This document shows, in pieces, positions 8,931 to 18,118 of a stretch of 35,507 bases of DNA (position 1 is its first letter; the number at the start of each line of letters is the position of its first letter). The DNA is from JAGPIS01 sp964635545 (GTDB lineage Bacteria > Bacteroidota > Bacteroidia > Bacteroidales > Marinilabiliaceae), in NCBI GenBank assembly GCA_964635545.1, contig CAZWOA010000028.1:1-35507 (forward strand), read 5' to 3'. Made by a program: the position numbers and the translations under genes. The notes under the pieces are model-generated. The model was not told where the DNA came from, made no database searches, and was given only the letters and a program-made list of their open reading frames with translations.

Positions 8931-11900
8931 TTAAAAAGTAACCTGAATACCTACCACAAAAGAGCGGGTAAAAGGAAAGATCAAGTTATCTACTCCGGTA
9001 TTGAACACACTCGATGTACCAAACTCAGGGTCAATACCATCATATTTAGTCCAGGTATAAATATTATCACCACTCACATAAAGTCTTGCTTTATCAAATC
9101 CTGCTCTATTTATTATAGTTTTAGGTAATGAGTAGCCCAATTGGATATTCCTGAGCCTGATAAAATCACCCTTTTCAAGAAATCTATCGCTTTCGCGAGA
9201 GTTACCATTGGGGTCACCCAGTACTGCCCTAGGCACACTAGTAGATGTATTTGAAGGAGTCCACGCATTAAGTGTAGAGGTAAGCATATTACTTCCCGAG
9301 CTCATACCCTCATAGAAATATCGGTTACCATTGTAAAGCTTATTCCCCCAGCCACTACCAATTAAGAATGAAAAGTCAAAACCTTTAAATTCAAATCCGG
9401 CATTTATATTCACCTCTAACTTTGGCATTCCAGAGCCACAATAAACCTTATCATCATCATTTATTTCACCATCACCATTGGTATCCACAAAACGAACATC
9501 ACCTGGTTTTGCTGATGGCTGAAGCATGACTCCATCCTTGTTTATATGCTTATTAACCTCATCTTGAGATTGGAAAAGACCATTGGTTTTATACAGGAAG
9601 AATGATCCAATAGGTTTACCCACCTTAGTTTGAGTAGGGAAGTGTTCTGTTCCATACTTCAATCCGGTTCCATATAACACCTGTCCCTCTTCGGCTAAAC
9701 TTACAACCTCATTATTTAAAGTAGAGAGATTAAGCCCGACATTGTAACTAAACTCACCCTTTTTATTATTGTAATTAGCCTCAAATTCAAAACCTCTATT
9801 TCGTATTTCACCCACATTTAGAATTGGGTTGTAAACACCGGCAGAAGGAGGCATCCGCTTAACAATAAGAAGATCTTTTGTGTTAGTTTGATAGAAGTTT
9901 AATGCACCGGTCAAACGGTTACTCCACAATCCATAATCCACTCCAATGTTTAACGATTCGGTTGTTTCCCATTTCAATGTGCGATTTTCAAAGGCAGGTG
10001 ACGTGCTTCCAGGCCAGGGGTTTTCACCATTACCTTGCACGTATCCATACCGTAATCCATTATCTGATTCAATCAATGATTGGAAATCATAATATCCCAG
10101 AGCAGTTTCATTACCCAAACGTCCCCAGCTACCACGCAATTTGATGTTGGATATCGCATCAATTTCCGGGAAAAACTCCTCTTGAGTTATTCTCCACCCC
10201 AACGCTATGGATGGGAAATTACCCCAACGGTTATCTTTACCAAACTTAGAAGATCCATCACGACGCATTGTGAACTGCACTAAATACTTATCGGCAAAAG
10301 AGTAATTCAAACGTCCAAAGAACGATGCCCTATTATACTCATACTTAGAACCATCTCCACTAAATGTGCCGCCACTACCAGCACCAATAGTCATAAAATA
10401 CTCATCTAAGAAACCTCCCGGTTTAACTGTTGTTTCTAACTTACCATTATTTACAGAGTAAATAGTAGTTTTGCCCTCAACAGCTATTGAGTTCCAGTTG
10501 GATTTATTTTTCTGAACCGAACTTCCCACCATTGCACTTACCGAGTGCCTATCGAACATTTTATTAAATGACAATACATTGTCAATAACTTGTTCTTCCC
10601 AATAAGTACGGGTTTCATCATAATATGGATACTCATTGGGCACCTTGGGATCTGCCACAAACGCCGGTCTATGGTAATAAGCTTGAGTATTTAACCCACG
10701 ATAGGAGTAACTGGTTTTAAATTGCAACCAACTTGTAAAATTGGCAGCCACAGAGAAATTGGCCGTTAGATCCTGACCTTTACTCCAACTGGTAACAAAA
10801 TGCTCGCGAGCTACAGAGTTAACATTATTGGGTAGCCCATCCTTATTTGTTAGCCCGAAGCCATACTCCTCACTTGGGTCATAAACAGGCACTAGAGGAG
10901 AAATCATATACACCTCCTTAAGACTAAAATTGGGTTGCATACTCTTGTATGATGCAAAGCTCATTTGAGTAGTAACATCAAAAATTGATTTTTTGAAATT
11001 TACATTCAGCCTTCCATTTTGTTGGTTATAGCTATTATCCATAAATATACCTTTGTCTTTAGATATATTTGAAGAGAGCGAGAAAGTTAGATTTTCAACT
11101 CCTCCTCTAATACCAATACTATGATTCTGAGCCAAACCATCGCGAAGCAATTCATCTTGCCAGTTGGTATTTGCCCTTATTGGTGAATTAATATATGCAG
11201 GAAGCGACTCACCGGCATTCTCATACATCATTTTATGTACATTAATGTAACCCTGGGCATCTAGTAAATCAAGCTGGTTAGCAATTCTAGTCATTGAAAG
11301 GTAAGAGTTAATATCTACAACCACATCACCCGCTTTACCACGTTTAGTAGTAACAATAATAACACCATTGGCTGCTACAGAGCCATAGATAGCGGCAGCT
11401 GCACCATCCTTGAGCACCTCCATAGATTCAATATCTGAGGGATTAACATTGGTTATTGATCCTGGAAAACCATCTATAATATAAAGTGGCTGGTTACTAC
11501 CTGTAGTATTTGCACCTCTAATTTTAACATACACACCTTCACCTGCACGACCGCCAAATTTTTGAATATTTACACCTGCTACTCGGCCTTGAAGTGCTTC
11601 TGCGGGGTTGGTTGTGGCTTTCACGGTCAACTCTTCTCCCTTAACTGATGAAATAGACGCAGTAAGGTCACTTTTACGCATAACACCATAACCTACCACC
11701 ACTACTTCGTCAATGCTCTCTCCATCAGGCACAAGTTTTATATTGATTACTGTTTGATCTGCAATCTCTATCTCTACATTTTTGTATCCTATATAAGAAA
11801 CTACAATAGTAGCACCTCGAGGTACTTCCAAAGAAAAATTTCCATCAAAATCAGTAATAGTACCTGTTGTGGTTCCTTTTATCAAAATATTTGCTCCCAC

Positions 11901-12317
11901 CAGAGTCTCTCCTGTAGAGTTATCCACAATCGTACCTCTTATCAGCTTTTGTTGCAGATCTTGATGTGCCGCAATAGTTTTATTACTTACAACCACCAAA
12001 TTATTATCCATTATAGTGGCCGAAGCCGCATTCCGTTCTAAAACAGAAACGATAAAAGATTCAGCATCGACCTCCTTAACATTCACACTAATTTTTTCGT
12101 TAAGTTGGGGCAAGTCATCGTTATAAAGAAACCTATAAGAACTCTTTTGTTCAATAAGGTTCAATATATGCTTCACCGAGATATTACGAACCGATATCGA
12201 TATCTTTCCGCTATCTATATTAATCAGTTCCACTCCAGAAGCAAAAACATGCATAGGGATAAGCATAATAAGGAAAACTGCTACTATTTCCTTATTAAAA
12301 TAATTCTTCCATCTCAT
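8931..12317 (-). CDS. SusC/RagA TonB-dependent transporter with N-terminal STN signalling domain
   Basis: 1,128 aa. A signal peptide (1-27) is followed by an STN domain (about 35-95; SISVRNISVKHILNLIE), a carboxypeptidase-regulatory-like domain (about 126-195; GTIVDNSTGETLVGANILIKG), the SusC motif DEVVVVGYG (203-211), a plug (about 212-325; LYIIDGFPGS, ESMEVLKDGAAAAIYG) and a 22-strand barrel ending FTRSFVVGIQVTF. It imports oligosaccharides across the outer membrane using TonB energy. The STN domain is the part that contacts a FecR anti-sigma factor in trans-envelope signalling, which fits the fecR and sigma genes just upstream. The 120-base gap to fecR probably holds the promoter used by the ECF sigma factor, but I could not define its boxes. 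Confidence 0.96.
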   Translation of the reverse strand: MRWKNYFNKEIVAVFLIMLIPMHVFASGVELINIDSGKISISVRNISVKHILNLIEQKSSYRFLYNDDLPQLNEKISVNVKEVDAESFIVSVLERNAASATIMDNNLVVVSNKTIAAHQDLQQKLIRGTIVDNSTGETLVGANILIKGTTTGTITDFDGNFSLEVPRGATIVVSYIGYKNVEIEIADQTVINIKLVPDGESIDEVVVVGYGVMRKSDLTASISSVKGEELTVKATTNPAEALQGRVAGVNIQKFGGRAGEGVYVKIRGANTTGSNQPLYIIDGFPGSITNVNPSDIESMEVLKDGAAAAIYGSVAANGVIIVTTKRGKAGDVVVDINSYLSMTRIANQLDLLDAQGYINVHKMMYENAGESLPAYINSPIRANTNWQDELLRDGLAQNHSIGIRGGVENLTFSLSSNISKDKGIFMDNSYNQQNGRLNVNFKKSIFDVTTQMSFASYKSMQPNFSLKEVYMISPLVPVYDPSEEYGFGLTNKDGLPNNVNSVAREHFVTSWSKGQDLTANFSVAANFTSWLQFKTSYSYRGLNTQAYYHRPAFVADPKVPNEYPYYDETRTYWEEQVIDNVLSFNKMFDRHSVSAMVGSSVQKNKSNWNSIAVEGKTTIYSVNNGKLETTVKPGGFLDEYFMTIGAGSGGTFSGDGSKYEYNRASFFGRLNYSFADKYLVQFTMRRDGSSKFGKDNRWGNFPSIALGWRITQEEFFPEIDAISNIKLRGSWGRLGNETALGYYDFQSLIESDNGLRYGYVQGNGENPWPGSTSPAFENRTLKWETTESLNIGVDYGLWSNRLTGALNFYQTNTKDLLIVKRMPPSAGVYNPILNVGEIRNRGFEFEANYNNKKGEFSYNVGLNLSTLNNEVVSLAEEGQVLYGTGLKYGTEHFPTQTKVGKPIGSFFLYKTNGLFQSQDEVNKHINKDGVMLQPSAKPGDVRFVDTNGDGEINDDDKVYCGSGMPKLEVNINAGFEFKGFDFSFLIGSGWGNKLYNGNRYFYEGMSSGSNMLTSTLNAWTPSNTSTSVPRAVLGDPNGNSRESDRFLEKGDFIRLRNIQLGYSLPKTIINRAGFDKARLYVSGDNIYTWTKYDGIDPEFGTSSVFNTGVDNLIFPFTRSFVVGIQVTF

Positions 12318-12437
12318 AAAACATTTTTTTAGTGATTAAAACGCTAACTGATACTCTATTCCGGAACTATATTGAATAAAAATTAAGCACATTTCCATAT
12401 CAAAGTCAAGCAAAAAGCTAACTTTAACAACTACAAA

Positions 12438-13427
12438 TCAATAAATTACAAATCCACTATCTGTCTCTTTCACTTTAATATCAAAAGCAGACTTCAATCC
12501 CTCAAATATTTGATGAATTGATTCATTCTCTAAAGTTGCTGACACTCTGGCTTCTTTCAGTTCTGGATTTGTAATAGAAATTATAACATTGAATTTTCTC
12601 TCAAGTCTTTCAGCAAATTCTGTTAATGACATCGACCTGACAATCCACTTACTCTCTTTCCATGATGCCACAGTGTTGACATCAAATTTTTCCAAACGCA
12701 AAACCTTGTCATTAGCAATATATCTAGCCTGATTACCAGGATTTAAAATAAGTTTTTCATCAATATCATTGCTAACTTCAACACATCCCTCCACCAAGGA
12801 AGTAATAATTTCATCAGAAGATGTAAAAACATTAAAAGATGTACCAAGAGCCTTGATAGATAAATCACCTGTATGTACAATAAAAGGTCTCAGAGAATCT
12901 TTAAAAACATCGAAAAAAGCCTCCCCTTCCAGTGAAATAATGCGTTCACTACTATTGTAGTCGGTGAAATATTTAATCTTAGTGTGAGAGTTCATCCAAA
13001 CCTTTGTACCATCAGGCAACAAAAGCTCTCCTTGTGAACCTTTAGGAACTGAATAAACCTGTGGCAAAACATTATCGGTCAACACCACAGCACTATCCAC
13101 TTGCCAATATCTGCCTCCTAAAAACCCTAACGAAATAATCAAAACAGCTATGGCTGCATATCTGGAAAGAATACCATATCGATGTAGGTTTATAACCTTT
13201 GCTTCCTTTAATTTAACAAGTTGGGCAAAGCGTTCATAGGCAACAGAAGCATTAATATCCTTAGCCTCTTCTACTCCTTTACCATCCAGCCATACTCCAA
13301 CATAATACTCATAAAGGGTATAGTATGATTTGTTAGTTAACAACTCATATAACTCATCCTTTTTATTCTCGCCCAGTTTATCGTCAAGAAAAAGATTAAC
13401 TAAAATTTCAAATTTCTCTACTGTCAT
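12438..13427 (-). CDS. FecR family anti-sigma factor
   Basis: 329 aa in the usual Bacteroidota layout: a cytoplasmic helical part (1-85) that would bind the sigma factor, one membrane helix at about 88-106 (YAAIAVLIISLGFLGG), a periplasmic FecR domain (about 123-220; GELLLPDGTKVWMNSHTKIKY, then EGEAFFDV and ALGTSFNV) and a C-terminal DUF4974-like domain (about 255-327; SLTEFAERLERKFNVIISI). It would hold the ECF sigma factor inactive until the STN domain of the loaded SusC signals. It lies between the sigma and susC genes, 120 bases from each, all on one strand. Confidence 0.95.
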   Translation of the reverse strand: MTVEKFEILVNLFLDDKLGENKKDELYELLTNKSYYTLYEYYVGVWLDGKGVEEAKDINASVAYERFAQLVKLKEAKVINLHRYGILSRYAAIAVLIISLGFLGGRYWQVDSAVVLTDNVLPQVYSVPKGSQGELLLPDGTKVWMNSHTKIKYFTDYNSSERIISLEGEAFFDVFKDSLRPFIVHTGDLSIKALGTSFNVFTSSDEIITSLVEGCVEVSNDIDEKLILNPGNQARYIANDKVLRLEKFDVNTVASWKESKWIVRSMSLTEFAERLERKFNVIISITNPELKEARVSATLENESIHQIFEGLKSAFDIKVKETDSGFVIY

Positions 13428-13547
13428 ATTCTTTGCCTTTTCAATAATATGACACTTGAAAATTAGATTGGGGTGACAAGGAATTTAATCTTTTTCAACA
13501 TTATTTTTCAAAAACCCACAAAAAAGCAAAAAACACCCCGTGGATTA

Positions 13548-14093
13548 TTATAAAAGTGTATATAGATAATCTTTCAAAGCATCTCGCAAACGGTTACTTC
13601 CTCTGGAAAGTTGAGTTTTAACAGTATTAATTGATATATTTAATTTTTCGGCTATCTCCTTATTCGATAAATTTTCTTCTCTGCTCATAATAAATATTTG
13701 ACGACATTGACTAGGCAGTGAATCAATAGCAGCAGAGGAAATCCTCTTTATATCTGTTGTTTCTATATAGTTATGTGGAGTGTTTTCATCCAAATCAGAA
13801 CTTACATGCAACACCTCTTGTGAATGCAATGCCTTTACTTTGTTATGTCTGATAATATTTAGGCAATGGTTGTGTGTTGACCTAATAAGGTAGTTTTTAA
13901 GCGAAGACTCGATATTGATTGACAATCTTTTATCCCACAGATTATAAAAGACCTCACATACAACCTCTTCGGCAGCGTATGAGTCTTTTAAATAACGTTG
14001 TGCTAAAACACACAACACACCATAATACTTATTAAATAAAAGTTCAAAACTACCTTTATCCAATATATTAACAATATCCCTATCAAGGCCCAT
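13548..14093 (-). CDS. ECF-type RNA polymerase sigma factor (sigma-70 family, PUL regulator)
   Basis: 181 aa. Region 2 spans about 15-80 (FELLFNKYYGVLCVLAQRYL, AAEEVVCEVFYNLWDKR) and region 4 about 125-175 (LPSQCRQIFIMSREENLSNK, IAEKLNISINTVKTQLSRG), the pattern of Bacteroidales family 1 ECF sigma factors paired with FecR. It should direct RNA polymerase to the susC promoter when released. Its own promoter matches the primary-sigma consensus (14117-14147), so basal expression is probably constitutive. First gene of the regulatory cascade; start at 14093 gives a full region 2. Confidence 0.95.
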   Translation of the reverse strand: MGLDRDIVNILDKGSFELLFNKYYGVLCVLAQRYLKDSYAAEEVVCEVFYNLWDKRLSINIESSLKNYLIRSTHNHCLNIIRHNKVKALHSQEVLHVSSDLDENTPHNYIETTDIKRISSAAIDSLPSQCRQIFIMSREENLSNKEIAEKLNISINTVKTQLSRGSNRLRDALKDYLYTLL

Positions 14094-14116
14094 CGAAAAA
14101 TCTTTAGATTCAAAAA

Positions 14117-14147
14117 CAAACTTAATAAATTAATTTTTGTTTACAAA
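14117..14147 (-). promoter_or_regulatory. Primary-sigma promoter of the ECF sigma gene
   Basis: On the minus strand TTTG (14144-14147), a 19-base spacer, then TAAGTTTG (14117-14124) exactly match the Bacteroidota promoter TTTG-N19-TAnnTTTG. The -7 box ends 23 bases before the ATG at 14093, leaving a very short leader. This is the best promoter match I saw in the window. Confidence 0.75.
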
Positions 14148-14180
14148 TCCTAAATAAAAGCTTTAATCAAACTAAATAAC

Positions 14181-15041
14181 TCACAACCTCTCTATCTCAT
14201 CTTCACCTAAACCGGTAATAGCAGCAATTGCTTTACTCGACATGCCCGATTGCTTGGCTGCCAATGCTATTTTGTGCTTTTCGAGTAGAATACCCTCTTC
14301 ACGTCCTTGATGTAAGCCTCTTTCTACTCCTGCCGAAAACGTTTCAGATAAAATCGTTCTTTCCGAACTAATTCTATCCCAGTTTTTATCGTACATAGCT
14401 TTCTCTTCTTTGGTTAGAGATGCTTCATAAACAAAATCTACGGCACGTTGTATCTCCGGATTATCAAGTAGCTCTTGAGATATGGATTGGGACTGCTCAT
14501 TTATTTCGGTGAGAAAACGTAACCACAACACCTGCAACCTCTTATCTCTAATATTTTGAGTCTTAAATTTCTCCAACTCAACAAACACAAACTCAAGCCC
14601 ATCAAGTCGCTCATTGCTGTCTTTGGTGTGCACCACTGCATAATGATGGTAATATTCAGGGGAGTCGGGTAAATAGTTCTGATTAATTAGGTTGAGGGCG
14701 TAAACAGGTTTTAGGCTACTATATTTAAAGCCTTTTTCAGTTTGAGTAACGTAAGCTTTTGAGGCATTAAAAAGCACAAGCTGCTTGAAAGCTGTTGTCC
14801 AGTTCATCTGCATCTCAACCAAGAACTGACGACCATAATTATCCTTACAGCGAACATCAACGGAGGTGAATTTTTCAAGAAATGTTTCAGGAACCAATTC
14901 GGGCGACAAGTATTCAAGCTCAACAATCTCCTGTCCTTCTGCCAGCGGTAACATAGAGTTGAGGAAACTACGAAGAATATTGGGATGTTGGCCAAATATC
15001 TTCTTAAAAACAACGTCGTTCTTTGGATCTAAAAATTTCAT
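14181..15041 (-). CDS. Rpn family recombination-promoting nuclease / putative transposase (PD-(D/E)XK)
   Basis: About 286 aa from the ATG at 15041 (MKFLDPKNDVVFKKIFGQ). An in-frame ATG at 15059 would add six residues, but the family begins with the chosen motif. Features of the Rpn/PDDEXK_2 family are clear: the N-terminal NDVVFKKIFG, the catalytic stretch TSVDVRCKDNYGRQFLVEMQ (Asp and ExQ), then NASKAYVTQTEKG and KPVYALNLIN. The C-terminal part has the typical GREEGILLEKHKIALAAKQS and a helix-turn-helix-like end (SGMSSKAIAAITGLGEDEIERL). Rpn proteins are DNA endonucleases linked to RecA-independent recombination and occur in many diverging copies. It lies just upstream of the ECF sigma gene and beside a dispersed repeat, which suggests a mobile or recombination-prone spot. 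It looks intact. Confidence 0.9.
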   Translation of the reverse strand: MKFLDPKNDVVFKKIFGQHPNILRSFLNSMLPLAEGQEIVELEYLSPELVPETFLEKFTSVDVRCKDNYGRQFLVEMQMNWTTAFKQLVLFNASKAYVTQTEKGFKYSSLKPVYALNLINQNYLPDSPEYYHHYAVVHTKDSNERLDGLEFVFVELEKFKTQNIRDKRLQVLWLRFLTEINEQSQSISQELLDNPEIQRAVDFVYEASLTKEEKAMYDKNWDRISSERTILSETFSAGVERGLHQGREEGILLEKHKIALAAKQSGMSSKAIAAITGLGEDEIERL

Positions 15042-15146
15042 AACACACCATTTTATCAAATATAAGGCTTTTCAATCATAATTGCAACGTTAAACCCTTC
15101 ATAGCTACCCTTCGACAGACTACCAATGATAGAGTTGGTAAATGAG

Positions 15147-15273
15147 ATCTCTCACTTCGTTCGAGATGACTGTCTGTTAAGTGCTGGGGGATGGTGATTT
15201 GGGCGGCAAAGCCGCCCCAATCCCCATCCCCTAAATAACAATGAATGATGACATTCCGACCGCAGGGAGGAAT
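15147..15273. repeat. Composite palindromic repeat, copy 2
   Basis: Three modules lie in a row. The 5' module (15147-15170) is built on CTCACTTCGTTCGAGATGAC. A 21-bp inverted repeat follows (arms 15187-15207 and 15211-15231, two mismatches, loop AAA, core GGCGGC-AAA-GCCGCC). The 3' module, ATTCCGACCGCAGGGAGGAA, is at 15253-15272 and can itself fold through ATTCC/GGAAT. The 5' module start lies 61 bases from the loop. The copy at 34729 has the same modules in the same order and orientation. Confidence 0.8.
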
Positions 15274-15423
15274 CTTTGAAAGAGCCAAAGATAATTCTCC
15301 CACTGTCATCAACTCATTATAACCAATTTATTGGGTATAAACTCAGGGTGACAAAACCTGTCAAGGCGACCCTTGAACGTTCTGTTGATTATTGGAAACA
15401 GTTGATTTACTTTCACTTAAAGT

Positions 15424-15460
15424 AAAAAAAGGCCACCTCTGAATTACTACAAAGGCAGCC
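15424..15460 (-). terminator. Terminator of pheT
   Basis: On the minus strand GGCTGCCT (15453-15460) pairs with AGGTGGCC (15431-15438), including two G-U pairs, and is followed by seven T residues (15424-15430). It begins 24 bases after the pheT stop, a standard intrinsic terminator. Confidence 0.75.
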
Positions 15461-15484
15461 GTTTAAAACATTATTACTAACTTA

Positions 15485-17938
15485 TTATTTCCTTATCTGC
15501 GCATTAAGCTCACGCTCAAAGGCCGACATGAAACTCTGCATTATTTTATCTATCTGCTTGTCGGTAAGGGTCTTAGTCTCATCCAACAGTACAAAACTTA
15601 CGGCATACGATTTTTTACCTTCGGGCAGGTTTTTACCTTCATAAACATCGAATAACGACACATTTTTCAGCAGTTTCTTCTCAGTTTTCAGTGCCACTTG
15701 CTTAACCTGTGCAAAAGTTATATTCTTATCGAGAAGCATTGCAAGGTCACGCTTAACTTCGGGGAACTTGGATATTTCGCTATAAAGAATTACCTGACGG
15801 GCACTCTTACGCACCAGCAAATCCCAGTTAAACTCGGCAAAATATAGTGGCACATCAATATCGAACTCTTTGGTAAGTTTACCATGAACAACGCCATAGG
15901 TCACAAGTGATTTATTATCAACCACAAGGCTCAATCCTTCACTCCACACCTCATTGCTCACACTCTCCTCTTTAAGAGTTGCCATATCCACGCCCAGTCG
16001 ATTGATTATATTCTCAACCTGATTCTTCATATCGAAAAATGTAACCTCCTGAGCCGGGGTATTCCAGTTTATTTCATTGCGAAGACCAGTCATAAATAGT
16101 GCAAGACGATTCTCTTCGTAATAACTTTTCAGCTGATCTTTTGCACCGCCAGCCTTAAGGCTATAGCAGTTGCCATACTCAAACAGCTTCAAATCGGCAT
16201 TTCTTCTGTTACGGTTATGCTCCACACTCTCGAGACCACCAAACAGCAGAGTCTGGCGCATTCCATTTAGGTCGCTGCTAAGAGGGTTGGCCAGCTCAAC
16301 AACAGCCTCACGCGGATATTGGGTCAAATTATCGTAATAAGATGCTTTTGTAAGCGAGTTATTCATAATTTCAGTAAATCCGAAGCCATTAAGAAGTGCA
16401 GCAACCACATTCTTAACCTTGTGGTCATCAGGTTTTTGTGCATACACCAATGTTGAGTGCACTTCTGAAGGCATCTCCACATTATTGTAGCCGTAAATGC
16501 GAAGTATCTCCTCAATAATATCGGCCTCGCGGGTTACATCTACACGGTAGGGAGGCACGTTGAGCAACATCGTTTTACCATCATCATTTTTAATGGTAAT
16601 CTCAAGCCCTTTAAGTATTTTATGAATAACATCAACAGGTATATCCTTGCCAATCAATCGTTTAATATTGGCATAACTCACCTCCACCTCAAAATCGGCA
16701 GCAGGCACTGGATATATATCAATAATATCGGATGAAATAGTACCGCCAGCAACCTCTTTTATCAGCATTGCAGCACGTTTAAGCGCGTAAATCACACCAT
16801 TGGGGTCGGTACCGCGCTCAAAACGGAAACTGGCATCGGTATTAAGCTGATGACGGCGAGCACTCTTACGCACCGAAACAGCATTAAACCAGGCACTTTC
16901 GAGGAATATACGGGTTGTTTTTTCTGATACGCCGCTATGTAAACCGCCAAACACACCACCAATACACATTGGCTCTTCGGCATTGCATATCATAAGGTCA
17001 TCCTGATGAAGTGTGCGCTCTTTCTCATCAAGAGTAACAAACTTGGTACCTGCAGTCAAAGTTTTAACCACAACACGGTTACCTTTCACCACATCACCAT
17101 CGAAGGCATGCAGCGGTTGGCCTACTTCATGAAGCACATAATTGGTAACGTCAACAACATTATTGATAGGCGTCAAACCAATGGATCTCAGCGCATTCTG
17201 AAGCCACTTTGGCGACTCACCAATCTTAACATCACTTATGGTAACGCCTGCATAACGGTGACAGGCATCACTGTTCACAACTTCAATATCTACCTTGAAA
17301 CTATTATTATCGGCTTTAAAACCATCAACCGAAGGACGCTTAAGAGCCACATTTTCACCATTTACGGTAAGATATGCAACAAGGTCGCGCGCAACACCAT
17401 AATGCGATGCACTGTCCACACGGTTGGGCGTTAAGTCAACCTCAAACACCACATCACTCTCCACATTAAAATACTCTTTGGCAGTCAATCCTACGGGTGT
17501 ATCGGCCGGAAGCACCATAATACCGGAGTGGTCGGTGCCAAGCCCAATCTCATCGGCGGCACAAATCATACCCATTGACTGCTCGCCACGAATTTTGGAG
17601 GCTTTGATGGTAAAACTCTCATCACCCGAATAAAGAACAGTGCCAACAGTAGCCACAACAACTTTTTGACCGGCAGCCACATTGGGCGCGCCACACACTA
17701 TGGGCAACGGCTCACCAGTGCCAACATTAACAGTTGTAACACTCAGTTTATCGGCATTGGGATGCTTGGCACAAGTAAGCACTTCGCCAATTACCAGGCC
17801 TTCGAGCCCACCCTTAACCGACTGAAACTCTTCTACACTACCAACTTCAAGCCCCAGCGAAGTAAGAATCTCCGACACCTTAGAAGGCTGATAATCAATA
17901 TTGATATAGTTCTTTAACCAATTGTATGAAATATTCAT
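15485..17938 (-). CDS. pheT: Phenylalanine--tRNA ligase beta subunit
   Basis: 817 aa, the normal length for the bacterial beta subunit. The N-terminal MNISYNWLKNYINIDYQPSK and the tRNA-binding OB domain (about 40-150; GEVLTCAKHPNADKLSVTTV) are followed by the B3/B4 editing region with EVDLTPNRVD and VVDVTNYVLHEVGQPLHAFD. B5 comes next (DVTREADIIEEILRIYGYNN), then the catalytic-like core, and a C-terminal FDX-ACB anticodon-binding domain (about 722-815; SEISKFPEVKRDLAMLLDKN). With PheS it forms the alpha2beta2 enzyme that charges tRNA-Phe. PheS is not in the window, which is common in this phylum. A minus-strand TACTTTTG at about 17999-18006 is a possible -7 box. Confidence 0.98.
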   Translation of the reverse strand: MNISYNWLKNYINIDYQPSKVSEILTSLGLEVGSVEEFQSVKGGLEGLVIGEVLTCAKHPNADKLSVTTVNVGTGEPLPIVCGAPNVAAGQKVVVATVGTVLYSGDESFTIKASKIRGEQSMGMICAADEIGLGTDHSGIMVLPADTPVGLTAKEYFNVESDVVFEVDLTPNRVDSASHYGVARDLVAYLTVNGENVALKRPSVDGFKADNNSFKVDIEVVNSDACHRYAGVTISDVKIGESPKWLQNALRSIGLTPINNVVDVTNYVLHEVGQPLHAFDGDVVKGNRVVVKTLTAGTKFVTLDEKERTLHQDDLMICNAEEPMCIGGVFGGLHSGVSEKTTRIFLESAWFNAVSVRKSARRHQLNTDASFRFERGTDPNGVIYALKRAAMLIKEVAGGTISSDIIDIYPVPAADFEVEVSYANIKRLIGKDIPVDVIHKILKGLEITIKNDDGKTMLLNVPPYRVDVTREADIIEEILRIYGYNNVEMPSEVHSTLVYAQKPDDHKVKNVVAALLNGFGFTEIMNNSLTKASYYDNLTQYPREAVVELANPLSSDLNGMRQTLLFGGLESVEHNRNRRNADLKLFEYGNCYSLKAGGAKDQLKSYYEENRLALFMTGLRNEINWNTPAQEVTFFDMKNQVENIINRLGVDMATLKEESVSNEVWSEGLSLVVDNKSLVTYGVVHGKLTKEFDIDVPLYFAEFNWDLLVRKSARQVILYSEISKFPEVKRDLAMLLDKNITFAQVKQVALKTEKKLLKNVSLFDVYEGKNLPEGKKSYAVSFVLLDETKTLTDKQIDKIMQSFMSAFERELNAQIRK

Positions 17939-18118
17939 GGTGATATATTATATTTTATTACTTATTTCCTAAAAACACAAAGTTTACATTCATAACATGC
18001 AAAAGTAAAAAAATAATAGCTCAGCACCCCATTTTTATAATAATTAAACATTAGCAAATGACGTTTTATTCTAAAATGTGCCCTTTTTTTTATATTTTTA
18101 CGGCTCAATCAAAATAGT

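Larger units (their letters stand above)
15042..15484. other. Non-coding spacer with repeat fragments between pheT and rpn-like gene
   Basis: No credible gene in these 443 bases. They hold the composite palindromic repeat copy (15147-15273) and the pheT terminator (15431-15460). They also hold the fragments CTTCGACAGACT (15111-15122) and CTCAGGGTGACA (15341-15352), which resemble scattered repeat pieces I recall from Bacteroidota spacers. A 78-residue minus frame across the repeat is judged spurious. Confidence 0.6.

Noticed and set aside
15076..15312. Minus-strand frame of 78 residues
   Set aside because: It reads through the palindromic repeat and resembles no protein; the repeat alone explains its openness.
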